From Geodermatophilus sp. DSM 45219 (GTDB lineage: Bacteria > Actinomycetota > Actinomycetes > Mycobacteriales > Geodermatophilaceae), in assembly GCF_900104025.1 (NCBI RefSeq), contig NZ_FNIQ01000003.1:558001-622000 (forward strand): 64,000 nt of DNA, written 5' to 3'. A program made the translations under genes and the position numbers. This document shows positions 8,738 through 16,156 of the stretch, piece by piece. The first letter of the stretch is position 1. Each line of letters opens with the position of its first letter. The notes beneath the pieces are model-generated. The model did no database searches, was not told where the DNA came from, and saw nothing but the letters and a program-made list of their open reading frames with translations.

Positions 8738-11353
8738 TCAGTTGGCCATGTCCACGAAGCGGCTGTAGTGGCCCTGGAAGGCCACGGTGACGTTGGCCGT
8801 GGGCCCGTTGCGGTGCTTCACCAGCATGATGTCGGCCTCGCCGGCGCGCGGTGATTCCTTTTCATACATGTCTTCTCGGTGGATCATCATGACCATATCC
8901 GCATCTTGTTCGATCGAGCCCGATTCGCGAAGGTCGGAGAGCATTGGCTTTTTGTCCTGCCGTTGTTCTGAACCACGATTCAGCTGACTCATCGCGATGA
9001 CAGGCACTTCCAATTCCTTGGCGAGCAGCTTCAGGGCACGGGAGAACTCCGAGACCTCCTGCTGACGGCTCTCGACCCGCTTGCCCGACGTCATGAGCTG
9101 CAGGTAGTCGATGACCACGAGCTTGAGGTCGTTGCGCTGCTTGAGCCGCCGAGCCTTCGCCCGGATCTCCATCATGGTCATGTTCGGGGAGTCGTCGATG
9201 TAGAGCGGCGCATCGGCGATCTCGCCCATCCGGCGGGCCAGCTTCGACCAGTCCTCGTCGGAGAGCGTGCCGGCGCGCATGTGGTGCAGCGGCACCTTCG
9301 CCTCGGCCGACAGCAGACGCATGGTGATCTCGTGCTTGCTCATCTCGAGCGAGAAGATGGCCGCCGGCAGGTTGTGCCGCACCGTCGCCGACCGCGCGAT
9401 GTCCAGACCCAGCGTCGAGTTGTGGGTGGGGATGAAGCTGCGGCCGGCCAGGAACAGGTGGTCCTCGGCGTCGACCTCGATGCACCGCACCGGCACACTC
9501 GCGACGGCCTTGACGTCAGTGATGAACCGGACGCCGCGGGCCGTGGACGCGCGGGCACCGCGTTCCTTGTGAGCGAGCTTCTTCCGCTCCAGCCGGAACA
9601 CCTCGTCATCGGTGCTGAAGGTGAGCGTGAAACAGGTGGACGACGCCTCGCTGCGGCCCCCGACACGCTTGCGCGTCACCCGCACCCGGTGGCCGAGGCC
9701 GGCGATGAGCTCGCGGGCATCCTCCGCCAGCCGTCGATTGGTCACCGCGAACTGCACGACGCCGCTCGGCGCCACCGTGCCGTCGGTGTCCAGCAGTCCG
9801 GCCAGCAGAGCGCGGCGCTGAGCCACGGAGCCCCGTAGGTAGGCCATCGGGATGTGCTTGTCCCCGAAGACGCCCAGGGTGCGCAGCAGGCCCTGCACGG
9901 TGCCGTGGTCGTCGCGGCAGGCCTGGCACTGCGCAGAGCCCGACGAGGGGCCGCCGCAGTCGGGGCAGACCGCCTGACGGCCGACGCCACCGCTGGCCCG
10001 CAGCCGGCCGCCGCACGTCTTGCCACAGGTCTGCACCTGCGACGTCTTCGGCACGAACGGCTCACCGCACATGGGGCACGGCCGGGCAGCGACGGCCGGC
10101 CGCGCCGGGAGCCGCAGCGCGTACCGCCTGTCGACACCCGTCGGCTCGACCACCAGGCCGTCGGCCTCGATGTAGACGGCGATCTCCGGGTCGTTGCTGG
10201 TGAAGTGCGCGGCGCGGGAGGTTCCGTCACCCAGCCACACGCCCAGCGCGTACGGCGGCAGCGGGAGGTCGGCCTGCGGCAGCTCCAGGGCCGCAGCGTT
10301 GGTCACCGAGTGGTTGAGGCGGGCGTCCTGAGTGGCGCAGCGGACGGTGCGGGCGATCTCCTCCGTCGTCCGCACCTCGGCGGACGTGCGCTGGGTGCGG
10401 CAGCCGTCGTCACCGGCGGCGGCAGCCCGGGCGGACCTGCGGCTGGCGCGGGTGTCGGTCAACCACTGGTGCTGGGCATCGGCCACGATCACCGAGCCGT
10501 CGGAGAAGTGCACCTCGTAGCACGGGCGCCCGGTCATGACCTCGGTCGCGGCGACGACCGTCGTCGGCCGCCCGTCCGAACCCATCACCTGGTCGCCGAC
10601 CGCGACCTCACCCATCGTCGTCCAGCCGGTCGGCGTCGCGATCGGGGTGTCGAGGACGAGAGCCTTGCCCACGCCAGGACGAGCGGCGATGACGACCATC
10701 TGGCCGGCCTGCAGACCGTTGGTCAGCTCGTCGAGGTCGCGGATGCCGGTGGGGACGCCGCGGGCGGTGCCGCCCCGGGAGGCGATGGCGTCCAGCTCGT
10801 CCATCGTCGGCTGCAGGACGTCCTCGAGGCGCGAGTAGTCCTCGCTCATGCGCTTCTCGGTGACGTCGTAGATCTCCTGCTGCGCACGGTCGACGATGTC
10901 GTCGACGTCGCCCTTGCCGCCGGCCGCGCCGTACCCCAGCTGGACCACGCGGGTGCCGGCCTCGACCAGCCTGCGCAGCACCGCCTGCTCGGCCACGATC
11001 GCCGCGTAGTAGCCGGCGTTGGCCGCCGTCGGCGTCGACTGGATGAGGGTGTGCAGGTAGACCGCACCGCCCATCTTCGACAGCTGGTCGGTGCGGTTCA
11101 GCTCGGCGGCGACGGTGATCGCGTCGGCCGGCTCACCCCGCCCGTAGAGGTCGAGCACGCAGTCGAAGATCACCTGGTGCGCCGGGCGGTAGAAGTCCGG
11201 CCCCGCCAGCACCTCGACGACGTCGGCGATCGCGTCCTTGCTCAGCAGCATCCCGCCCAGCACCGACTGCTCCGCCGCGACGTCCTGCGGCGGCTGCCGG
11301 TCGTAGGCAGGCGCCGTCGGGGTCGGTCGGCTGAAGTCGTCGGCCACCGCCAC
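8738..11353 (-). CDS. dnaB: replicative DNA helicase DnaB, intein-containing
   Basis: This is the hexameric 5'-3' helicase of the replication fork. From the GTG at 11353 it encodes 871 residues, of which about 456 are extein, the normal DnaB length. An N-terminal primase-interacting domain (to about 170) leads to a RecA-like ATPase. Its P-loop ARPGVGK-STLG is split by a 415-residue intein at residues 231-645. Walker B (VVIDYLQLM) and the RESGSIEQD motif follow. The start at 11353 has GGAGG seven bases upstream; GTG 11371 is the alternative. Codons 8852-9022 have strikingly low GC. The gene lies downstream of rplI but is separated by a terminator and its own regulated promoter region. Confidence 0.96.
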   Translation of the reverse strand: MAVADDFSRPTPTAPAYDRQPPQDVAAEQSVLGGMLLSKDAIADVVEVLAGPDFYRPAHQVIFDCVLDLYGRGEPADAITVAAELNRTDQLSKMGGAVYLHTLIQSTPTAANAGYYAAIVAEQAVLRRLVEAGTRVVQLGYGAAGGKGDVDDIVDRAQQEIYDVTEKRMSEDYSRLEDVLQPTMDELDAIASRGGTARGVPTGIRDLDELTNGLQAGQMVVIAARPGVGKALVLDTPIATPTGWTTMGEVAVGDQVMGSDGRPTTVVAATEVMTGRPCYEVHFSDGSVIVADAQHQWLTDTRASRRSARAAAAGDDGCRTQRTSAEVRTTEEIARTVRCATQDARLNHSVTNAAALELPQADLPLPPYALGVWLGDGTSRAAHFTSNDPEIAVYIEADGLVVEPTGVDRRYALRLPARPAVAARPCPMCGEPFVPKTSQVQTCGKTCGGRLRASGGVGRQAVCPDCGGPSSGSAQCQACRDDHGTVQGLLRTLGVFGDKHIPMAYLRGSVAQRRALLAGLLDTDGTVAPSGVVQFAVTNRRLAEDARELIAGLGHRVRVTRKRVGGRSEASSTCFTLTFSTDDEVFRLERKKLAHKERGARASTARGVRFITDVKAVASVPVRCIEVDAEDHLFLAGRSFIPTHNSTLGLDIARSATVRHNLPAAIFSLEMSKHEITMRLLSAEAKVPLHHMRAGTLSDEDWSKLARRMGEIADAPLYIDDSPNMTMMEIRAKARRLKQRNDLKLVVIDYLQLMTSGKRVESRQQEVSEFSRALKLLAKELEVPVIAMSQLNRGSEQRQDKKPMLSDLRESGSIEQDADMVMMIHREDMYEKESPRAGEADIMLVKHRNGPTANVTVAFQGHYSRFVDMAN
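8852..9022 (-). other. low-GC tract inside dnaB around the second DnaB intein site
   Basis: About 57 codons here average close to 50% GC by manual count, against more than 70% on either side. Codons otherwise rare in this window (TTG, AGT, AAT, TCA, AAA, CCA, TAT) cluster while the protein stays fully conserved. The tract spans the sequence RESG/SIEQD (junction 8917/8918), the insertion site of the Synechocystis DnaB intein. It looks like a converted or recoded patch. Confidence 0.8.
9419..10663 (-). other. DnaB intein, class 3-like, with LAGLIDADG endonuclease
   Basis: An in-frame 415-residue intein sits between P-loop Lys and Ser (C-extein +1 is Ser). It starts with Ala rather than Cys or Ser and ends in THN. 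The class 3 signature is visible: Trp67 in block B (ADAQHQWLT), Cys394 in block F (VRCIEV) and Thr413 in block G (IPTHN). Class 3 inteins use the block F Cys as first nucleophile. Two LAGLIDADG-type motifs (ALGVWLGDGTS, residues 139-149; LLAGLLDTDGT, residues 286-296) mark a homing endonuclease. Between them, residues 196-249 carry four CxxC-like pairs (CPMCG, CGKTC, CPDCG, CQAC), a probable zinc-binding module. Confidence 0.9.
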
Positions 11354-11449
11354 GGGAGGTCCTCCATCCACTCACGGCGCACCCGCGCACAGGCCCCGGC
11401 GTGATCGCCGGGGCCTGGTGGGGGAGCACCAGTACGCTGCACACCTGTC

Positions 11450-11465
11450 TCGAACGTGTGTTCGA
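11450..11465. promoter_or_regulatory. LexA/SOS box upstream of dnaB
   Basis: TCGAACGTGTGTTCGA is a perfect match to the actinobacterial LexA operator TCGAAC-N4-GTTCGA. The dyad extends to TCTCGAAC/GTTCGAGA. It ends about 97 bp before the dnaB GTG at 11353, a position suited to repressing its promoter. Confidence 0.8.
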
Positions 11466-11578
11466 GACGTTCCTACCCCGGGGCACCGACAGTTCGGGCG
11501 GGCGCGGGGTGTGGAGAGGACGTTAGGAAGTGCGGACGGACCAGTCCAACACCGGTGTGGGTGCGCTTCTGCACAACT

Positions 11579-11612
11579 TGTGGACAAGTCGGTGGACACA
11601 GACGTGTCGACA
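11579..11612. promoter_or_regulatory. DnaA-box cluster upstream of dnaB
   Basis: TGTGGACAA (11579-11587) is a perfect minus-strand copy of the DnaA box TTGTCCACA. A weaker GGTGGACAC follows at 11591. ACGTGTCGACA (11602-11612) also occurs exactly in the oriC region at 47588-47598. Confidence 0.6.
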
Positions 11613-11837
11613 TGTGGAGACAGCGGGGGACGCCGTGGCGCCGTCCCCCGTATCCCGCAGTTGACCTGCGCGAAGACGACCCACCGGGTGTGGACGGGAG
11701 AAAGTCCGGAGAAATCCGGGTGTCGGCGCCCGGCGTGTCGGGGGAGCCGGCGCAGGCGTCCCAGCGGTCACACGTCCACAGGTCGCGCACACACCCGGGC
11801 CACCGGGCCCGCGCTGCCCCCGACGGCCCGCGGGACG

Positions 11838-11877
11838 CCGTGAGGGGCGCCGGACCGGAGTCCGACGCCCCTCACGG
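11838..11877 (-). terminator. terminator after rplI
   Basis: A perfect 12-bp stem (11838-11849 with 11866-11877, arm CCGTGAGGGGCG) has an inner CGGAC/GTCCG hairpin in its loop. It lies about 70 bases past the rplI stop and separates the ribosomal operon from dnaB. Confidence 0.85.
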
Positions 11878-11945
11878 GCGCTGCACAGCACCGAGCGGCC
11901 CCGTCCAGAGGCCCACCCTCAGCCCGTGGAGGGCGGGGTCCTCCT

Positions 11946-12401
11946 TCAGCCGGGGACGACCTCGATGGTCAGCTGCGCGGTGACCTCGGGGTGCACCCGC
12001 ACGGTCACGGTGTGCTGGCCGGTGGTCTTGATGCTGCTGGGCAGCTCGACCCGGCGCCGGTCGAGCTCGGGGCCACCGGCAGCGGTGACCGCGTTGACGA
12101 CGTCGGCGGTGGTGATGCGGCCGAACAGCCGGCCACCGTCACCGGCGCGCGCCGGCACCTGCACGGTCAGACCCGACAGCCGGCCGGCCACGGTCTGAGC
12201 CTCCTCGAGCGAACGCACCTCGCGGGTGGCACGCGCCCGGCGCAGCGACTCGACCTGCTTCTCGGCACCGCGGGTGGCCTTGATGGCCAGGCCGCGGGGC
12301 AGGAGGTAGTTGCGGGCGTACCCACCCTTGACCTCCACGGTGTCACCGGAGGACCCGAGACCGGTGACCTCCTGCGTCAGGATCAGCTTCTGGGTGCTCA
12401 T
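11946..12401 (-). CDS. rplI: 50S ribosomal protein bL9
   Basis: A 151-residue protein of normal L9 length. The N-terminal rRNA-binding domain carries the signature VKGGYARNYLLPRG near residues 24-37. A helical linker and the C-terminal domain follow. It binds 23S rRNA at the base of the L1 stalk. It starts 2 bp after the rpsR stop and is the last gene of rpsF-ssb-rpsR-rplI. A strong terminator follows. Confidence 0.97.
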   Translation of the reverse strand: MSTQKLILTQEVTGLGSSGDTVEVKGGYARNYLLPRGLAIKATRGAEKQVESLRRARATREVRSLEEAQTVAGRLSGLTVQVPARAGDGGRLFGRITTADVVNAVTAAGGPELDRRRVELPSSIKTTGQHTVTVRVHPEVTAQLTIEVVPG

Positions 12402-12403
12402 CG

Positions 12404-12640
12404 TCAGCGCGCCGTCGAGGTGTAGGGCAGCAGGGCCATCTCGCGGCTGTTCTTCACGGCCACGGCGACGTCCCGCTGGTGCTGGCTGCAGTTGCCGCTG
12501 ACGCGGCGGGCACGGATCTTGCCGCGGTCGGAGATGAACTTCCGCAGCAGGGTCGTGTCCTTGTAGTCGATGTAGGTCGCCTTGTCCTTGCAGAACTGGC
12601 AGACCTTCTTCTTGGGCTTGCGGACGGGGGGCTTGGCCAC
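12404..12640 (-). CDS. rpsR: 30S ribosomal protein bS18 (zinc-ribbon type)
   Basis: A 78-residue S18, partner of S6 on the small-subunit platform. It carries CQFC near residues 14-17 and a later CSQH, so it is the Cys-containing C+ form that can bind zinc. Some actinobacteria also keep a Cys-free copy for zinc starvation; none is in this window. A copy of the dispersed hairpin element lies between ssb and this gene and could modulate read-through. Confidence 0.97.
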   Translation of the reverse strand: MAKPPVRKPKKKVCQFCKDKATYIDYKDTTLLRKFISDRGKIRARRVSGNCSQHQRDVAVAVKNSREMALLPYTSTAR

Positions 12641-12667
12641 CGGATTCTCCAGAGTTCAGTACGAAGG

Positions 12668-12728
12668 TGTGGCCCTCCTGCCGGGTCCCGCCGCGAGCCT
12701 GCGAGCGGTGGGGGGCAGGAGGGTCCTC
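12668..12728 (-). repeat. dispersed hairpin element, copy H
   Basis: This copy is in minus orientation, inside the rpsF operon between ssb and rpsR. Its arms CCCTCCTGCC (12673-12682) and GGCAGGAGGG (12714-12723) pair perfectly around the conserved CTCGCAGGCTCGCGGCGGG core. Inside an operon it could act as an attenuator or mRNA-stability hairpin. Confidence 0.75.
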
Positions 12729-13211
12729 TTAGAAGGGCGGCTCGTCGGACGGCGGGGCCGGGGTCGACCACGGGTCGCTGGACCCGCCGCCACCACCGAA
12801 GCCGCCACCGCCACCGCCGCCGAAGCCGCCACCGCCGCCCTCACCGCGCGAGGCCTTGGTGACCTTCGCGGTGGCGTAGCGGAGCGACGGGCCGATCTCG
12901 TCGACCTCGAGCTCGACGACGGTGCGCTTCTCGCCTTCCTTGGTCTCGAACGACCGCTGCTTGAGCCGGCCGGAGACGATCACCCGCGACCCGCGGGTCA
13001 GCGACTCGGCGACGTTCTCCGCCGCCTGCCGCCACACGTTGCAGCGCAGGAAGAGCGCCTCGCCGTCCTTCCACTCCTGCGACTGGCGGTCGAAGGTCCG
13101 CGGCGTGGAGGCCACGGTGAAGTTGGCGACCGCGGCACCGGAGGGCGTGAAACGCAGCTCCGGGTCCGACGTCAGGTTGCCGATGACGGTGATGACGGTC
13201 TCGCCGGCCAT
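12729..13211 (-). CDS. ssb: single-stranded DNA-binding protein
   Basis: A 160-residue SSB. The OB-fold domain fills about residues 1-112 ([20 protein letters not shown] near the start). A long Gly-rich flexible linker follows, and the acidic tip SDEPPF is the docking peptide for replication and repair partners. It sits between rpsF and rpsR, the standard bacterial arrangement. Its start lies 2 bp after the rpsF stop, so co-translation is likely. Confidence 0.97.
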   Translation of the reverse strand: MAGETVITVIGNLTSDPELRFTPSGAAVANFTVASTPRTFDRQSQEWKDGEALFLRCNVWRQAAENVAESLTRGSRVIVSGRLKQRSFETKEGEKRTVVELEVDEIGPSLRYATAKVTKASRGEGGGGGFGGGGGGGFGGGGGSSDPWSTPAPPSDEPPF

Positions 13212-13213
13212 GG

Positions 13214-13501
13214 TCAGTGGACCTCGGGCCGCATCAGCTTCGTGCGGAGCACCGACTCGTTGAGGTTCAGCTGCCGGTCGAGCTCGGCCACCGCGGCGGG
13301 CGTGGCCTGGATGTCGACGATGGCGTAGATGCCCTCGACCTGCTTCTTGATCTCGTAGGCCAGCCGGCGGCGGCCCCAGATCTCGGTCTTCACGGTGCCA
13401 CCGGAGTTGGTGACGACGGTGAGGAACCGGTCGAGGGAGGGAGCGATCGTGCGCTCCTCCAGGTCGGGGTCGAGGATGACCATCAGTTCGTAGTGACGCA
13501 C
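13214..13501 (-). CDS. rpsF: 30S ribosomal protein bS6
   Basis: A 95-residue S6, first gene of the operon. It begins [12 protein letters not shown] from a GTG at 13501, with AGAGGAGG upstream. An upstream in-frame start at 13615 would add 38 residues unlike any S6. The ferredoxin-like fold motif [14 protein letters not shown] is clear. S6 binds 16S rRNA together with S18, encoded two genes downstream. Confidence 0.96.
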   Translation of the reverse strand: MRHYELMVILDPDLEERTIAPSLDRFLTVVTNSGGTVKTEIWGRRRLAYEIKKQVEGIYAIVDIQATPAAVAELDRQLNLNESVLRTKLMRPEVH

Positions 13502-13702
13502 GGAGAACCCCACCTCCTCTGGTCTGAGCGGCTGCAGCAGGTCTGCAGCAGGAGGGTCGTACACGCGTCGCGCGCCCCGCCGGTGACAGCCACCGGTGGA
13601 ACGCGCGTCGGTCATGCTACCAGCGCCGACGAGCCGCTCCGCCGCCGTCCACGGGCACCGGCCAACGGGACGCGGGGCGCCGCATCCGTCGGACCCCGAC
13701 CG

Positions 13703-13708
13703 TAGGCT
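13703..13708 (+). promoter_or_regulatory. -10 element of nfo, probable leaderless mRNA
   Basis: TAGGCT ends 7 bp before the GTG at 13716, so transcription probably begins at the start codon. No Shine-Dalgarno sequence is visible. Confidence 0.5.
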
Positions 13709-13715
13709 CGCCGGC

Positions 13716-14528
13716 GTGCCAGTTCACCCGATCGGCGTACACGTCGGCCCAGGCCTGACCCAGGACGGCGGGATGGACGACGGCGGCCCGCTGGCCCGTG
13801 CCGCGGAGATGGACGCCGACGGCGTGCAGTTCTTCCTCAGCGACCCGCAGGGTTGGAAGACGCCGCGGCTGTCCGCCGACCAGCAGGCGGACCTCGTCGG
13901 TGACGTGACCCTCTTCGTGCACGCGCCCTACGTCCTCAACGTGGCCTCGACGAACAACCGCATCCGCATCCCCAGCCGCAAGATGCTCGGCCAGCACGCC
14001 CAGCTCTCCGCGGCCATCGGAGCCCGCGGCATGGTGGTGCACGGCGGTCACGTCCTGGGCACTGACGACCCGGCCGCCGGCGCCGACAACTGGCGCAAGA
14101 CCTTCTCCCGGCAGGCCGACGACGGCGGTTTCCCGGTCCCCCTGCTGATCGAGAACACCGCCGGCGGCGGCAACGCGATGGCCCGCGACCTGGACGCGAT
14201 CGCGCGGCTGTGGGAGGCCGTCGGCGGGTTCGGCGCCGGGTTCGTGCTCGACACCTGCCACGCCTGGGCCGCCGGCTGGGACCTCGCGACGGCGGTGGAC
14301 GACGTCCGGGCGATCACCGGCCGCGTCGACCTGGTGCACCTGAACAACAGCCGCGACCCGCAGGGCTCCAGCCGCGACCGGCACGCGCCGCTGGCCGACG
14401 GCGAGATCCCCACCGAGCTGCTGGTCGAGGTCGCCCGGGCCGCCGACTGCCCCGTCGTCCTGGAGACCCCCGGGGACGCCGCGAGCCACGCCGAGGAGAT
14501 CACCCTGCTGCGGTCAGCCCTGGCCTGA
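13716..14528 (+). CDS. nfo: deoxyribonuclease IV (AP endonuclease)
   Basis: A 270-residue TIM-barrel AP endonuclease of the Nfo/End family. It cuts DNA 5' of abasic sites in base-excision repair. All metal-ligand motifs of the tri-zinc site are seen in order: HAPY, VVHGGH, ENTAGGG, DTCHAW, HLNNS, DRH and ETPG. The length is close to E. coli Nfo (285). The GTG at 13716 is preceded by a -10 box and not by a ribosome binding site, and the family fold starts immediately (IGVHVGPG). It is monocistronic and divergent from rpsF. Confidence 0.92.
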   Translation: MPVHPIGVHVGPGLTQDGGMDDGGPLARAAEMDADGVQFFLSDPQGWKTPRLSADQQADLVGDVTLFVHAPYVLNVASTNNRIRIPSRKMLGQHAQLSAAIGARGMVVHGGHVLGTDDPAAGADNWRKTFSRQADDGGFPVPLLIENTAGGGNAMARDLDAIARLWEAVGGFGAGFVLDTCHAWAAGWDLATAVDDVRAITGRVDLVHLNNSRDPQGSSRDRHAPLADGEIPTELLVEVARAADCPVVLETPGDAASHAEEITLLRSALA

Positions 14529-14538
14529 CCTCGCGGCC

Positions 14539-14554
14539 CGTTCCACGTGGAACG
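14539..14554. promoter_or_regulatory. parS site
   Basis: GTTCCACGTGGAAC (14540-14553) is a perfect copy of the parS core, just after nfo in the convergent gap before the GT87 gene. Confidence 0.85.
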
Positions 14555-14606
14555 GGATGGCTGCCGGTAATGCCTGGTGCGGGGGAGTCGGGGCCCTCGA
14601 AGGCGC

Positions 14607-16133
14607 TCAGAGCGCCGACTTCCCCGCAGTCGTCTCGTCGGGAACGCGCGGACGTCCGCGCCCCAGCGTCAGCACGTCACGCGCCCCGTCGAGCGGCCCG
14701 CCGGCGGGGTCGTCCACCCCCGGCCAGCTGGTGCGGACGACGTCGTCGTCGGGCCGCCGGACCTCCCGGACGACGAGCACCATCAGCGCCACCAGGACGG
14801 CGTCCCGCAGGAGGACGGCGAGGAAGAACCACTCGACCTCGACGCCGCGGTTCTCCGTGCCGAGGTAGTAGAGCATCGTCATGACCCACACCAGCGCCTC
14901 GCTGGCCTGCCAGACCAGCAGCGAGCGCCACCGCGGCCGGGCCAGCACCGCCAGCGGGAGCAGCCACAGGGCGTACTGCGGGCTGTAGACCTTGTTGAGC
15001 AGCAGGAAGCCGGCCACCAGCAGGAAGGCCACCTGCGCCACCCGCGGCCGCACGGGGGCGGTGAGCACCAGCCACGCGACCCCGGCGGCCAGCGCGAGCA
15101 GCAGCACGGCGACGACCGCGTTGAGCACCGACGGCGTCTCGCCCTCGGCGAGCGGCCCGTCGAGGACCCGGTTCTCCGTGGCGGTCAGCAGGACGTTCCA
15201 GATCGACTCCGGGTTGGCCGCCCGCTGGCGGCTGAAGGCGAAGAACCAGCCCCAGTTCTCCGGCGCCACCAGCGCGACCGGCACGTTGACCACCAGCCAC
15301 GCCCCGACCGCGGCGACCGCCGCCCGCAGCCAGGTCCCGAGCGCCCCGGCCCGCAGGCACAGCAGGAACAGCGCGCCCAGCACGAGCACCGGGTAGAGCT
15401 TGGCGGCCACGCCCAGCCCGAGCAGCGCGCCGGCGAGCACCGGCCGCTCCCGGGCCCACGCCCACATCCCGAGGGTGGTCAGCGCGACGGCCAGCAGGTC
15501 CCAGTTGTTGAACGCGTAGACGAGCAGGACGGGGGAGAGCGCGACCATCGCGGTGTCCCACGGCCGCCGGCCGGTCAGCGGCAGGACGGCGCGGGTGACG
15601 ACCAGCGCGCACACCGCCATCAGCAGCGCCGTCACGATCGTGTAGCTCTGCACCGGCGGGACGGCGGGCAGCACGCCCACCGCGGCCGCCAGCCCGTCGT
15701 ACCAGCCGGAGAGCAGCGCGGCGAGCGCCATCGCGGCCCCGGTCAGCACCGGGTACTCCACCCGGGCGTCGAGGTAGGGCAGCGCGCCGTCTCCCTGCCC
15801 GTAGACGCCGAACAGCGGGACCGGGTCGGAGTAGCAGAGGTGCGTGTACTGCAGCGAGCCGGTCCAGTCGCCGTCGGAGCACGGGGCCTGCTTGAGCCAG
15901 GCCAGCGCCAGCACGGTGGTGGTGAACAGCAGGCAGACCCGCAGCGGGGTCCAGAACGCCGCGCGCCCGACGACGGCGTGCCGGCCCCACGGGCCGCCCA
16001 CGGCCTCGCTGGCCTGCGCCACCACCGGGTCGCTCCACGAGGGGACGACGCGGTCGGGCCGGCGGCGGTCCGCCCCGGGAGACGCCGCCGGCCCGTCCGC
16101 TGCTGCGGACGGGCCGGTCGGGATCGTGCTCAT
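14607..16133 (-). CDS. GT87-family membrane glycosyltransferase
   Basis: A 508-residue polytopic membrane protein with about ten hydrophobic segments. It resembles the DUF2029/GT87 polyprenol-phosphate-mannose-dependent mannosyltransferases of actinobacteria. The extracytoplasmic loop after the first helix and the LYPVLVLGALFLLCL membrane helix fit that family. It lies 23 bp downstream of the penicillin-binding protein, the same pairing as Rv0050-Rv0051, so it probably acts on a lipoglycan or wall glycan. The start is the ATG at 16133; the ribosome binding site is weak, so translation may be coupled to the upstream gene. Confidence 0.8.
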   Translation of the reverse strand: MSTIPTGPSAAADGPAASPGADRRRPDRVVPSWSDPVVAQASEAVGGPWGRHAVVGRAAFWTPLRVCLLFTTTVLALAWLKQAPCSDGDWTGSLQYTHLCYSDPVPLFGVYGQGDGALPYLDARVEYPVLTGAAMALAALLSGWYDGLAAAVGVLPAVPPVQSYTIVTALLMAVCALVVTRAVLPLTGRRPWDTAMVALSPVLLVYAFNNWDLLAVALTTLGMWAWARERPVLAGALLGLGVAAKLYPVLVLGALFLLCLRAGALGTWLRAAVAAVGAWLVVNVPVALVAPENWGWFFAFSRQRAANPESIWNVLLTATENRVLDGPLAEGETPSVLNAVVAVLLLALAAGVAWLVLTAPVRPRVAQVAFLLVAGFLLLNKVYSPQYALWLLPLAVLARPRWRSLLVWQASEALVWVMTMLYYLGTENRGVEVEWFFLAVLLRDAVLVALMVLVVREVRRPDDDVVRTSWPGVDDPAGGPLDGARDVLTLGRGRPRVPDETTAGKSAL

Positions 16134-16156
16134 GCGGTCAGTCTGCCCGCCGGGGC

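Larger units (their letters stand above)
11354..11945. other. dnaB upstream region (SOS box, DnaA boxes, rplI terminator)
   Basis: This gap has no gene. From the dnaB side it holds a perfect SOS box, a perfect DnaA box with weaker neighbours, the 11-mer ACGTGTCGACA shared with oriC, and then the rplI terminator. Confidence 0.6.

Noticed and set aside
8738-11353. dnaB almost twice the usual length, possible gene fusion or assembly error
   Set aside because: The extra 415 residues have complete intein splicing blocks and the joined exteins give a normal DnaB.
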